64,000 nt of DNA, taken from the NCBI GenBank assembly GCA_029821735.1, contig JALGSU010000009.1:1-64000 (forward strand), written 5' to 3'. The notes below the pieces were generated by a model. The model had not been told where the DNA came from and did not search any database. It worked only from the letters and a program-made list of their open reading frames with translations. The DNA comes from Candidatus Zipacnadia bacterium (GTDB taxonomy: Bacteria > Armatimonadota > Zipacnadia > Zipacnadales > UBA5352). Numbering within the stretch: the first letter of the stretch is position 1; each line of letters opens with the position of its first letter. A program made the position numbers and the translations under genes. Below, piece by piece: positions 9,363-17,817 of this stretch.

Positions 9363-10571
9363 TCACTTCACTCTCCAGGCGACCTCCGCCACCAGCATCC
9401 AGTAAACCGCCGACTGGATCACACCCGACGGCGGCAGCACGCGAAGGTTCTGGCCCGGCACCGAAATAGTCGCGTCACCATAGGGCCAGCAGCCGTTGAT
9501 GTTGATATCCGCGCCCATGTCCTCGGCGCGCACCTCCGGCGTCCCCGAGACCACGGTCACTATCTTCGCGCCAACCGCGTGCGCCTGCTCCACCCACGGA
9601 CCGTACGGCTCGTAGTAGCCCACATACAGGATCACATCGCCAGCCTTGACGAACTCGCCCAGCGTATCAGGCTTCCTGATTTCCAGTGTATTCAGTACGC
9701 CCGGGTCGCCAACCTGGCCGGGCAGTTCCGGCGGCAGATGCCCGAGCGACGCGTACCAGGCCTCATGCCCGACCGACATCGCCTTCGCAGCCAGCGCGCC
9801 CGCCTGCGAGAACTTCCTCATCTGCGTCGCCCGCAAGCGCCGGTAGAAGTTGCCCACCGACGCCAGGTACGTCCGCCCCAGCAGGATCGGCCCGATGGCC
9901 TCCGGCACCCCCGGCTCCCACGTCAGCTTCAGGTGCTCCGCATTGCGCTCACGCCCGCCCTCCACCATCACGCTCTGATACATCGGCGGCATCTTGCCCA
10001 GCCTGGTCAGCGCGCTCACCAGTTCGGCGGAGAACGTCCACAGCACCGCCGCCTGCACTGGCGACACCGCCGGGATGCGCTCCGGGTCATCCGCCGGAGC
10101 AACCGGCACCCGCAGATAGCGCACATCCGCCACCTCCGGCGCCACGGGCCCCACCGCCAGGCACAGCACGCCCACGTCCACCGCGGCCCGCAGGAACTCG
10201 ACATCCTCAGCCGTGGCGGCTTGCACCAACCCATACAGCATGACGTCTCCCGACTTGAGTTCATCCGCCGACTTCAGCCGCTTGGAGGCCATCAACCCAC
10301 CGGCGCGGTTGAGTCCCTCCAGCACGAATCCTTTGTCACCCGCCAGCCACAACGTGCCTCCGGCGACCATCTGCTCAGCGACTTCCTCAGCACGCATGAC
10401 GTACTCCGGCAGCAGTGGCACGATGCCGCTCAGGCCCGCCTGCACCTCTTCGGCATACGCAGCCGCCGAGGGCGCACTCGCCTGCGCCCACACTGGCAAG
10501 CAGGCGCAGAGCAGGACGCCTGCGCTCAGGACGATCCACGTGGAAATATGCGTGCTCTTCGTCACTCTCAT
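9363..10571 (-). CDS. Secreted SIS-like (sugar isomerase fold) protein
   Basis: 402 residues when started at the ATG at 10571, which has GGAG about nine bases upstream. The longer frame up to 10916 has no homologous character. A Sec signal peptide (about 1-31, ending VWAQA) is followed by a helical region and two alpha/beta halves with SIS-like phrases: LKSGDVMLYGLVQAA near 115 and KAGDVILYVGYYEPYGPWVEQAHAVGAKIV further on. SIS domains bind phosphosugars in the cytosol, so an exported version is unusual and its ligand is unknown. It lies 53 bases upstream of the ceramidase-like gene on the same strand and is divergent from the deacetylase at 10738. Confidence 0.7.
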   Translation of the reverse strand: MRVTKSTHISTWIVLSAGVLLCACLPVWAQASAPSAAAYAEEVQAGLSGIVPLLPEYVMRAEEVAEQMVAGGTLWLAGDKGFVLEGLNRAGGLMASKRLKSADELKSGDVMLYGLVQAATAEDVEFLRAAVDVGVLCLAVGPVAPEVADVRYLRVPVAPADDPERIPAVSPVQAAVLWTFSAELVSALTRLGKMPPMYQSVMVEGGRERNAEHLKLTWEPGVPEAIGPILLGRTYLASVGNFYRRLRATQMRKFSQAGALAAKAMSVGHEAWYASLGHLPPELPGQVGDPGVLNTLEIRKPDTLGEFVKAGDVILYVGYYEPYGPWVEQAHAVGAKIVTVVSGTPEVRAEDMGADININGCWPYGDATISVPGQNLRVLPPSGVIQSAVYWMLVAEVAWRVK

Positions 10572-10737
10572 TCGGGTTCGCTCCATAGCGAAATTCAGGC
10601 GTTGGCAGTCTGCACTTGGTTCGCCTCGGCGCTGGCCAGACCTGCCCGCTGCCTCGGGAATGCAGGGCCACGAAGGGCCGCCTCCGCCCGGCGGCGAAGC
10701 TCCCCGGAGCGCAGACATGTGAAGGGAGCGGTGAGCG

Positions 10738-11595
10738 ATGAAGTTCATCTTCACCAGCGACGATGTCGGCTCAGGCGACGACCCCGCCCGCGTGCAGCAG
10801 TTCAATATGGTCACCGACTGGCTCGACGGCATAGCCATCCCCGGCACGTTCTTCTGGGTGCCCCGCCCCGGCGGCGGACGCCCCTCCGACGAGAGCGAGG
10901 CGTGGATGCCCCACATCGACGCGGCCCGCGAACGCGGCCACGACTTCCAGCTTCACGCCCACCTGCACGAGTGTTTCGAGTTCGGCATACCGCAGGAGAG
11001 CATCCGCCGCCACGCTCCCGAGATGTACGAGGCCTACGATCTTGACCCAGACTCCTTCCACCGCGACTGGACGGTCTCGGCGCTCCGGTCCAAGTTTCAG
11101 GACGCCGTCGAGATATACCAGCGGGCCTTCGACACACCGCCGCTGGTCTTCCGCGCTGCCTGCCTGGGCATCGGCGACGGCGCCTACCAGGCCATGCACG
11201 AGGCCGGCCTGCGCTACTCCTCCAGCCGCTCAGTCAACCCCGCCGGCACCGGCTACGTCATCACCCGCAAGCCCGAGTTGCAGGCGTGGAACCCCGACTA
11301 CAGTGGCCTGCCCTTCGAGGAGCCGCCCGGCGTGCTGGAGATGCCGTGCATGGAGGACCTGGTGATCAAGGGCATCAGCGAGGACGATTTCGACATGGTG
11401 CTGGAGTTGTTCAAGCGCGATTTCGGGCACTACCTCGACGCCCTCGGCGACTGGCCCTTCGGCATCTTCGCGTCCCACTATTACTCCATCGCGCGCGACG
11501 TGCCGCTGATCACGCGTCTGTATGAGACGCTCTTCGATTGGCTGGCCGATCAGGGCGTCGACGAGTGGACCACCTTCCCGGCAGAGCTCAAGTAG
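10738..11595 (+). CDS. Polysaccharide deacetylase (NodB-fold) family protein
   Basis: 285 residues, no signal peptide. The NodB pattern is present: SDDVGS with paired aspartates D8-D9, then QLHAHLHE with H73 and H77 in an H-x3-H metal site, and FRAACLGIG for the third motif. Members remove N- or O-acetyl groups from sugars, or act on other carbon-nitrogen bonds. The protein seems to be intracellular, so it could act on imported oligosaccharide rather than on a polymer. The ATG follows GGGAGC with a seven-base spacer. It is transcribed divergently from the SIS-like gene, with a 166-base gap in which I see no clear promoter. Confidence 0.85.
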   Translation: MKFIFTSDDVGSGDDPARVQQFNMVTDWLDGIAIPGTFFWVPRPGGGRPSDESEAWMPHIDAARERGHDFQLHAHLHECFEFGIPQESIRRHAPEMYEAYDLDPDSFHRDWTVSALRSKFQDAVEIYQRAFDTPPLVFRAACLGIGDGAYQAMHEAGLRYSSSRSVNPAGTGYVITRKPELQAWNPDYSGLPFEEPPGVLEMPCMEDLVIKGISEDDFDMVLELFKRDFGHYLDALGDWPFGIFASHYYSIARDVPLITRLYETLFDWLADQGVDEWTTFPAELK

Positions 11596-11640
11596 CGCCC
11601 GGTGAGTCGAAGGTCACCGGCACAGTGAGGAGATGCAAAG

Positions 11641-12462
11641 ATGAGTAGTGATAGACTTCGGCCGTGGAAAGCTCTGGCGGCTGTGCTGACGCTGGTGTGG
11701 ACAGTTGAGGCCGTTCAGGCGCAGCAAGAGGCGCAGGTCACCGTGCAGCTATCGACCCTGACCACTGAATTGCTGCCGATGCAGCCGGTGCGACTGATCG
11801 TGCGGGTGATGGTTGTCGGGGACCAGCCCGTGCGTGGTGCCTTCATACTGGACCCAGAGGCCGGGAGATGCGGTCTCATCGTGGATGCTGAGGGAGTGAG
11901 GAGGCAGGTGAACGGCCGCGACATGGTTCTCAACACCATGGCTCCCAGCGACGCTCTGCCTCCCGCGCGGGCCAATACGTATGAGCCTGGCTTCGAGCAG
12001 ATACTCGACGTGGTAGCGCTCTATGCCCCGCGGGTCGGCGAGTATCTGTTCCCAGAGCCAGGGCAGTATGAACTGCAGTTCTGGGTACAGTTCTTCGCCG
12101 GCACCAGTATTGAGGATTATCGTCCTGCTGCCATGGAGTCCAACATCGTCTCGCTCACGATCGCGGAACCGGAGGGAGCGGAAGTGCTAGGGTCGCGCAT
12201 ATGGCGGTTGCCGTGGGGTATGCCCCAGAACACAAGCGGTCGCGCAGAAGCTGCGGGTTTCGAGGACCTGGGGCACACGTCCTACGGCAAGTACGCGCGC
12301 TTCGCCATGTCAGGCTGGCCGGCGCTCAGCGCGGACGAGCGCATTCGCCTGCTCGAGAGGTTGGCCGATAACGCACCGCCCCCTCAGATCCACGATCTCG
12401 TGCTGCTACGTTTGGCCACACTTCTGTTCGAGAACGAGGACTTCGAGGCGTGCCGCCGGTAG
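11641..12462 (+). CDS. Secreted protein of unknown function, possibly C-terminally shortened
   Basis: 273 residues with a signal peptide (cleavage near VQAQ, residue 28). The body is a beta-sandwich-like domain (YEPGFEQILDVVALYAPRVGEYLFPEPGQYELQFWVQ). The C-terminus turns helical (LADNAPPPQIHDLVLLRLATLLFENEDFEACRR) like the first turn of a TPR array, then stops abruptly. Other frames after the stop give no plausible continuation, so this may be a natural short form or an old truncation. GAGG lies about eight bases before the ATG. No function is recognised. Confidence 0.65.
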   Translation: MSSDRLRPWKALAAVLTLVWTVEAVQAQQEAQVTVQLSTLTTELLPMQPVRLIVRVMVVGDQPVRGAFILDPEAGRCGLIVDAEGVRRQVNGRDMVLNTMAPSDALPPARANTYEPGFEQILDVVALYAPRVGEYLFPEPGQYELQFWVQFFAGTSIEDYRPAAMESNIVSLTIAEPEGAEVLGSRIWRLPWGMPQNTSGRAEAAGFEDLGHTSYGKYARFAMSGWPALSADERIRLLERLADNAPPPQIHDLVLLRLATLLFENEDFEACRR

Positions 12463-12573
12463 ATGCACCCGAACACACCCGACAACGCGCACGGGAGCTG
12501 CAGGAAAGGGCCGCACGCATGCCGGGCCAGTAGCATGCGTCTGCGCTGCCCCGCCCGAAGGGAGCCCGGACCC

Positions 12574-15291
12574 ATGCCAATCCGCACGTCCATAGCGCTG
12601 ATCCTCGCCACCGCCTGCCTCTGGGCGAGCGCACCGACGTGCGCTGCGCCGCAGGCTGACTACTACGTGGCGACCGATGGCAACGATGCCTGGTCGGGTA
12701 CACTTCCCGCTCCTGACCAGGCCGGAACCGATGGCCCGTTCGCGACCATCGAGCGGGCCCGCGACACTGTGCGCGAAATCACCGGTCGGCCCGCAACCGT
12801 GCTCATTCGTGGTGGGCGCTACCAGCTCCGCAAGCCGCTGCGCTTCAGCCCGGAAGACTCCCGCGACGAGGCCGCACCAGTCACCTACGCCGCCTGGCCG
12901 GGCGAGCGCCCGGTCTTCAGTGGCGGGCGACTCGTTCGCGGCTGGCAGCCCGCAGCGGGGGGCCTGTGGACCACCACTATCAGCGCGGTTGAGCGCGGCC
13001 AATGGAACTTCCGCCAACTCTTCATCGACGGCCGCCGAGCCACCCGCGCCCGCACACCCAACGAGGGCTACTACCGCATACTCGACCTCGTCGCCGAGGA
13101 CAAGCTGGGCGATCAACGGTGGTCCAATGGCGTGGATCGCTTCTTGGTTGAGCCGGGGCAGGTCCGCGCTTGGCCAGACCTCACTCAGGTCGAGGCCATC
13201 GTCTATCACTCTTGGGAGACCTCTCGCGTTCCTATCGCCGCAGTCGACGAAGACACCGGCCTCGTCACGCTCGCGGGCCCTACCCGGTCCCGTCCACTCG
13301 CCTGGGACCCGGAGCAGCGCTACTACATCGAGAACGCTCCCGACGCCCTCGACGAGCCGGGAGAATGGCGACTGGACCGGACTTCCGGCGTATTGACCTG
13401 CTGGCCCCTTCCCGGCGAAGACATGCGCAGCGCGGAGGTCATCGCGCCCGTACTCGAGACGCTCGTGATCTTCGACGGCAGCCCCGGTGAGGGCAGCTTC
13501 GTACGCAACATCCACCTCTCTGGCCTGAGCTTCCAGCACGCCGACCATCCGCTCCCACCCGAGGGCCATGGCGACGCCCAGGCCGCCGCAAGCGTCCCCG
13601 CAGCGGTCATGGCGACCGGCGCGCTGGACTGCGTCATCGAGCGCTCCGAGGTCGCCCACGTGGGCATGTACGGTATCTGGCTGCGGGCGGGCTGCAAGCG
13701 CAACCGCATCGAGCAGACCCACGTACACGACCTCGGCGCGGGTGGCCTGCGTATCGGCGAAACCGCGATGGCCACCGAGGACGTCGCCGAAGCCAGTCAC
13801 AACGTGCTCCACAACAACTACATCCACGACGGCGGCCACATCTACCCCGCCGGAGTAGGCATATGGATCGCCCAGAGCGGCAACAACCGCGTCACCCACA
13901 ACGAGATCCACAGCCTTAACTACTCCGGCATGTCTCTCGGCTGGACGTGGCGCGCAGCGCCCTCCCGCACGCTCGGCAACCTGATCGAGAAGAACCACAT
14001 CCACCATGTCGTGCGCGGGGTCCTCAGCGATGGCGGCGGCATCTACACCCTCGGCACGCAGACCGGCACCGTGCTGCGCGGCAACCTCATCCACGATGTC
14101 TTCCCATACATGGGCAAGCCCCCCATGGCCTGGGGCATCTACTTCGACCAGGGCAGCAATGGCATCACTGTCGAGGACAATATCGTCTACAACACCCTCA
14201 CCGGCGGGATCATGAATACCGGGCAGTTCGGCAACGTGGTGCGCAACAATATCTTCGCCCACAGCGCCCGGCAAGCTGCCTGGCGTTACGCCCGCGCCGA
14301 GGGCGAACCCTCCGTCGTCGAGCGCAACATCTTCTACCTGACCCAGGGAGAGTTGTTCCACGCCGACAGCGGAGCCGCCGACACCGAGACCATCTGGGAC
14401 AATAACCTCTACTGGCGCACCGACGGCGTGCCCGTCACGTTCTACGAAGAGACTCTGGAGCAATGGCAGGCGAAGGGGCTCGGCCTGAACTCTCGCGTCG
14501 AGGATCCGCGTTTCGTGGATGCAGCGCGCTACGACTTCCGCCTGCGCGAGGACTCGCCCGCGCTGGCCATGGGCATTGAGCCTATCGACAGCTCCGACGC
14601 CGGCCTCGTGGGCGAGCCCGAGTGGACCCGGCTCCCCGAGCAGGCCAATTTCCCGAAGACCGTCCTCCCGCCGGTGCCGCCCCCTCCCCCGCCCATGACG
14701 CTGGACGAAAGTTTCGAGTCCACGCCAGTGGGATCGGTGGCCGCTCTCGCCACCACCAGCGCAGGGGAAGGCGACGCGTCAATTCTGGTGACCGACGAGA
14801 CCGCCGCGCATGGCTCCCGAAGCCTCAAGTTCATCGACGCCCCCGGCCTGCAACACATTTGGGACCCGCACCTGTACTACCACCCCAACCAGCGCGAGGG
14901 CATGGCCACCGTCAGCTTCAGCCTGCGCGTGGAGGAGGGGGCCGAGATCGCCATTGAGTGGCGCGATGCGGCCCAGCCGTTCCGGATTGGCCCGAGTCTG
15001 CGCATCACCGGCAACGAGCTCAGGGCCGGCGAGCGCACACTCATGACCATCCCGTTCGGTGCCTGGATGCGCCTGCAGATGACCTGCGGCCTCGGGTCGA
15101 TGGCCACCGGCACGTACGATCTCACTGTGCAGCCCGAGGTCGACCAGGAGCGCAACTTCGGCGAACTCCCGTGCGGCTCACCGGAGTTCGCGCGACTGAA
15201 GTGGCTCGGATTCGTCAGCCTCGCCAACGATGACGCGACCTTCTACATCGACCGCCTCAAGCTGGCCGTCACTAGTCCTCCAGCCGGATGA
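12574..15291 (+). CDS. Secreted right-handed beta-helix protein, GH141-like
   Basis: 905 residues from the ATG at 12574, chosen because GGGAG lies nine bases upstream and a signal peptide follows; the longer frame from 12463 lacks both. After the signal comes DYYVATDGNDAWSGTLP and then IERARDTVREITGRPATVLIRGGRYQL, PVTYAAWPGERPVFSGG and a run of N/H-rich coils to about 690. This arrangement is typical of GH141-like and related beta-helix proteins, whose founder is an alpha-L-fucosidase acting on rhamnogalacturonan II. A Pro-rich linker (VLPPVPPPPPP) leads to a C-terminal jelly-roll (about 715-905) likely to bind carbohydrate. It overlaps the opposite-strand gene ending at 15272 by 20 bases. 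Confidence 0.82.
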   Translation: MPIRTSIALILATACLWASAPTCAAPQADYYVATDGNDAWSGTLPAPDQAGTDGPFATIERARDTVREITGRPATVLIRGGRYQLRKPLRFSPEDSRDEAAPVTYAAWPGERPVFSGGRLVRGWQPAAGGLWTTTISAVERGQWNFRQLFIDGRRATRARTPNEGYYRILDLVAEDKLGDQRWSNGVDRFLVEPGQVRAWPDLTQVEAIVYHSWETSRVPIAAVDEDTGLVTLAGPTRSRPLAWDPEQRYYIENAPDALDEPGEWRLDRTSGVLTCWPLPGEDMRSAEVIAPVLETLVIFDGSPGEGSFVRNIHLSGLSFQHADHPLPPEGHGDAQAAASVPAAVMATGALDCVIERSEVAHVGMYGIWLRAGCKRNRIEQTHVHDLGAGGLRIGETAMATEDVAEASHNVLHNNYIHDGGHIYPAGVGIWIAQSGNNRVTHNEIHSLNYSGMSLGWTWRAAPSRTLGNLIEKNHIHHVVRGVLSDGGGIYTLGTQTGTVLRGNLIHDVFPYMGKPPMAWGIYFDQGSNGITVEDNIVYNTLTGGIMNTGQFGNVVRNNIFAHSARQAAWRYARAEGEPSVVERNIFYLTQGELFHADSGAADTETIWDNNLYWRTDGVPVTFYEETLEQWQAKGLGLNSRVEDPRFVDAARYDFRLREDSPALAMGIEPIDSSDAGLVGEPEWTRLPEQANFPKTVLPPVPPPPPPMTLDESFESTPVGSVAALATTSAGEGDASILVTDETAAHGSRSLKFIDAPGLQHIWDPHLYYHPNQREGMATVSFSLRVEEGAEIAIEWRDAAQPFRIGPSLRITGNELRAGERTLMTIPFGAWMRLQMTCGLGSMATGTYDLTVQPEVDQERNFGELPCGSPEFARLKWLGFVSLANDDATFYIDRLKLAVTSPPAG

Positions 15292-15955
15292 GCTGCATGT
15301 CGTCGATGAAGATGCGCTTGCCCTCCGGATAGTTGCGCACCCACACTCCCGCGCGAATCTTCGCCGCCCCCGCCGGTGGTGTGGTAGCGTCCATAAACGT
15401 CGCCACCACATGCCACTTCCCCGGCGTAGGAATGATGCTCGTAGTGCCTCCGTTGGACAGATTGCCGTTCGCCTCGTTGATCGCGCGCATGCTCAGGTCC
15501 ACGAAGCCGCCTTCCTCCTGGCCCTCGGGCAGGAACAGCCGCGCGATCAGGCAATAGCGCCCCGGCACAAACTCCACCGACTGGTGCGGGCCACCATACT
15601 GCACACCCTCGGCCACGAGCCCGAACTCGCCCGAGTAAGCCGCCTCCTCGCTGCGAGTGAGCTTGCCCACGTTGTCCTGCAGCCAGTAGCTGTAACCGGT
15701 CGCCAGCGCCCCCGTGCCCTCCTCGAATGACGGGTTCTCCGGTGCGTCGGCCCCAGCCATCTCGGTGACCTTCGCGCGAACAGTCGCCGAGCTCTCCACC
15801 CAATCGAACACGCCCCACATGCTCGTTGCGCCCCAGTCGCGCCCCGCAACCGCGTCATAGCGGTCGATGTCCATGCAGTGGTGCAGGAAGGGGTGGTCCT
15901 TGAACTCGACGCCCGCCAGCTCCCGGCGGTACTTGGCCAGCTCCGATTGCCGCAT
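15272..15955 (-). CDS. C-terminal part of frameshifted DUF4838 protein (helix plus jelly-roll)
   Basis: This frame carries the end of the protein that starts at 17601. It begins MRQSELAKYRRELAG after the shift and has a short helical end of the catalytic half. It then has a beta-sandwich with NPSFEEGTGALATGYSYWLQ, QSVEFVPGRYCLIARLFLP and IFIDDMQLIRLED at the C-terminus. That is the usual shape of a carbohydrate-binding jelly-roll. The ATG at 15955 is an internal methionine (in LLERGMRQSEL), so independent translation is unlikely. The frames join at about 15977-15985. Confidence 0.7.
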   Translation of the reverse strand: MRQSELAKYRRELAGVEFKDHPFLHHCMDIDRYDAVAGRDWGATSMWGVFDWVESSATVRAKVTEMAGADAPENPSFEEGTGALATGYSYWLQDNVGKLTRSEEAAYSGEFGLVAEGVQYGGPHQSVEFVPGRYCLIARLFLPEGQEEGGFVDLSMRAINEANGNLSNGGTTSIIPTPGKWHVVATFMDATTPPAGAAKIRAGVWVRNYPEGKRIFIDDMQLIRLED

Positions 15956-17601
15956 TCCCCTTTCCAGCAGCGCCAGCGCCGCGGATATGCAATTGCCGAC
16001 GCCTCGTAGTACTCAAACGCCCGCAGCAGCAGCTTCGCCCGAGCGATCTGGTCGTCCGTCCCAGCCTCCGCCACAGCGCTCTCCAGCCACTCGCGACTCT
16101 GCGCGATCTCTTCCAGATTCACGTCAGTGAGATATGTCGGCTGGTTGAAGGGCAGATACTGCCGGCCCTCAGCCCACCACTCTGAATCCAGGATGCGCCG
16201 CGTCCAGAAGTCCTCCCAGTGCGCGTAGTACTGCTTCACGTACTGCGCCGCTTCCGGCCCGACCGTCATCTCATACCATTCATCCAGCAGCGCGTCGACG
16301 TCCTGATACGGGTCCCACTGCAGCTTCAGCGACACATACAGCTTCGGGCCCTCGCCGAAGTTCGGATATGCCTCAGCCACCAGCCCGCGCACACCGTTCT
16401 CGTGCGCGAAACGGTAGTATTGCGCCATCGTGTGCATATACACGCGCGGCACGAGATACGACGCCCCGTAGATGTAGTCATACCACCCCACCACCGTCGC
16501 AGCTCCCTGCCACTTGCGCGTAAGTTCCTCAGCATTCGCGCGGGCTTCGGGGTTGATCCACTGGTGACGGTCATACGTCATGTACGGGATCAGGCGCGGG
16601 TGCATCTTCACGCGATCGGGCGGCTCGAATATCTCCGAATACGCCAGGAAACCGAACCACTTGTCCGGATGATGCTCCAGCACACCCTCCACCACCGCGT
16701 TGGCCCACGTGATGTAGCGGTCAGATAGATGGTCCCTGTTCACAATGTTTTTGCGCCCCACGTCGAGGGCCCTGCAGTTCTCGCACTCGCAATGCCCACC
16801 CGAATCGTTCACTCCCAGCGAGTATGACTCGATTTCCGGGTTCTCGTCGAAGAACTTCACGATCCGCTCGATCGCGACGTCCACGATCCCGGGGGCGGTG
16901 AAACACGGCTGCCATCCGTAGTACTTAGCTGTCGGCGCCGGCAGGTAGCGCTCGCCGTTGCGCATCGGGTAGAACTCCGGGTGCTCCTCGATGTCACTGC
17001 GTGGGAAGAGGATGTTGAGGTGGTGGTGGAACTCAATGCGCGAGTGCAGACGGTTGCGCCGCGCCCAGACTTGCTGGGATTCCATCCGCAGCCCGAAATA
17101 CTTCCGTGAGAAGAACGCGGGCTCTTCGCGCACTGCCTCCGCCGGCACGACGATGCTCTCATGCTCGGGCACATACGTCCCGTCCGGACCGGGCATCAGC
17201 CAGCGCACGCCCACATATCGCTCCAGGAACTCATACACGCCGAACTCCGTGCCCCACTCAGTTGGCCCAAGTATGACCACCGTCTCCGGCGCGGGGAACT
17301 CGATCACATAGCCATCGCCGTCGAGGTCGCCCAAGTCCATGCCCAGACCCTCAACATACGCCGTGCTGCCGACATGGATCGCCGCCATGCCCTCCGGTGC
17401 CGCCTCAGTCACCTCAAGCGCAGCGCCCGTGGACCGCTCGATCAGCGTCTGCATCTCGACAACCGCTTCCGCGAGTTGCTCCGACGCATCCGCCTGCACA
17501 ACGATTACCGCAGCGGGATCGCCCTCACGAACGACGGTCACGTCCGCACATCCGATGACTGCGCTTGCCAGTATGGCTCCGGCCAGAAGAATCTGACGCA
17601 T
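15547..17601 (-). CDS. DUF4838 lipoprotein, N-terminal part (frameshifted near 15980)
   Basis: The start at 17601 follows GGGAGG with a six-base spacer and gives a lipoprotein signal (ILASAVIGC). An N-terminal alpha/beta domain of the alpha-glucuronidase type (about 20-130, with VVILGPTEWGTEFGVYEFLE) precedes a TIM-barrel-like DUF4838 domain. That domain contains SYSLGVNDSGG followed by CECENC near residue 270 and a WYDYIYGASY strand. DUF4838 proteins resemble glycoside hydrolases but have no assigned reaction. The frame is meaningful to about 15980 (SAIAYP). The remaining open stretch to 15547 is Arg/Trp-rich noise, and the true C-terminus lies in 15272-15955. One base missing in a GC-rich run would explain it. 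Confidence 0.8.
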   Translation of the reverse strand: MRQILLAGAILASAVIGCADVTVVREGDPAAVIVVQADASEQLAEAVVEMQTLIERSTGAALEVTEAAPEGMAAIHVGSTAYVEGLGMDLGDLDGDGYVIEFPAPETVVILGPTEWGTEFGVYEFLERYVGVRWLMPGPDGTYVPEHESIVVPAEAVREEPAFFSRKYFGLRMESQQVWARRNRLHSRIEFHHHLNILFPRSDIEEHPEFYPMRNGERYLPAPTAKYYGWQPCFTAPGIVDVAIERIVKFFDENPEIESYSLGVNDSGGHCECENCRALDVGRKNIVNRDHLSDRYITWANAVVEGVLEHHPDKWFGFLAYSEIFEPPDRVKMHPRLIPYMTYDRHQWINPEARANAEELTRKWQGAATVVGWYDYIYGASYLVPRVYMHTMAQYYRFAHENGVRGLVAEAYPNFGEGPKLYVSLKLQWDPYQDVDALLDEWYEMTVGPEAAQYVKQYYAHWEDFWTRRILDSEWWAEGRQYLPFNQPTYLTDVNLEEIAQSREWLESAVAEAGTDDQIARAKLLLRAFEYYEASAIAYPRRWRCWKGECGNRSWPSTAGSWRASSSRTTPSCTTAWTSTAMTRLRGATGAQRACGACSIGWRARRLFARRSPRWLGPTHRRTRHSRRARGRWRPVTATGCRTTWASSLAARRRLTRASSGSWPRVCSMVARTSRWSLCRGAIA

Positions 17602-17817
17602 GGTGTTCCTCCCACAGGTCCCAACGAAGCTGGATCGGCTGGTCACCATAGTCATTCCGCTTCTCTCCGCTTGGTCCTCCAAATCGCGGGTCAACATTCG
17701 CCTCCTTTTGACGGTCTCTTGCAGGTTTCCCGAGCCCTGACCGTGAAATTCGCGGCGACCGGCAATCGTTCGGGATTGCACTCGCTGCGATGGACACGGT
17801 TCAGGGAGGACACTAGC

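Noticed and set aside
10572..10916. N-terminal extension of the SIS-like protein
   Set aside because: The extension precedes a clear signal peptide and overlaps the deacetylase gene and its upstream gap in antisense; the ATG at 10571 has the ribosome site.
9294..11045. 583-codon plus-strand frame
   Set aside because: Covers the SIS-like gene in antisense and then the deacetylase in another frame; no homologous features.
12406..14463. 685-codon minus-strand frame
   Set aside because: Antisense to the GH141-like gene; Val/Ala/Asp-rich with no motif.
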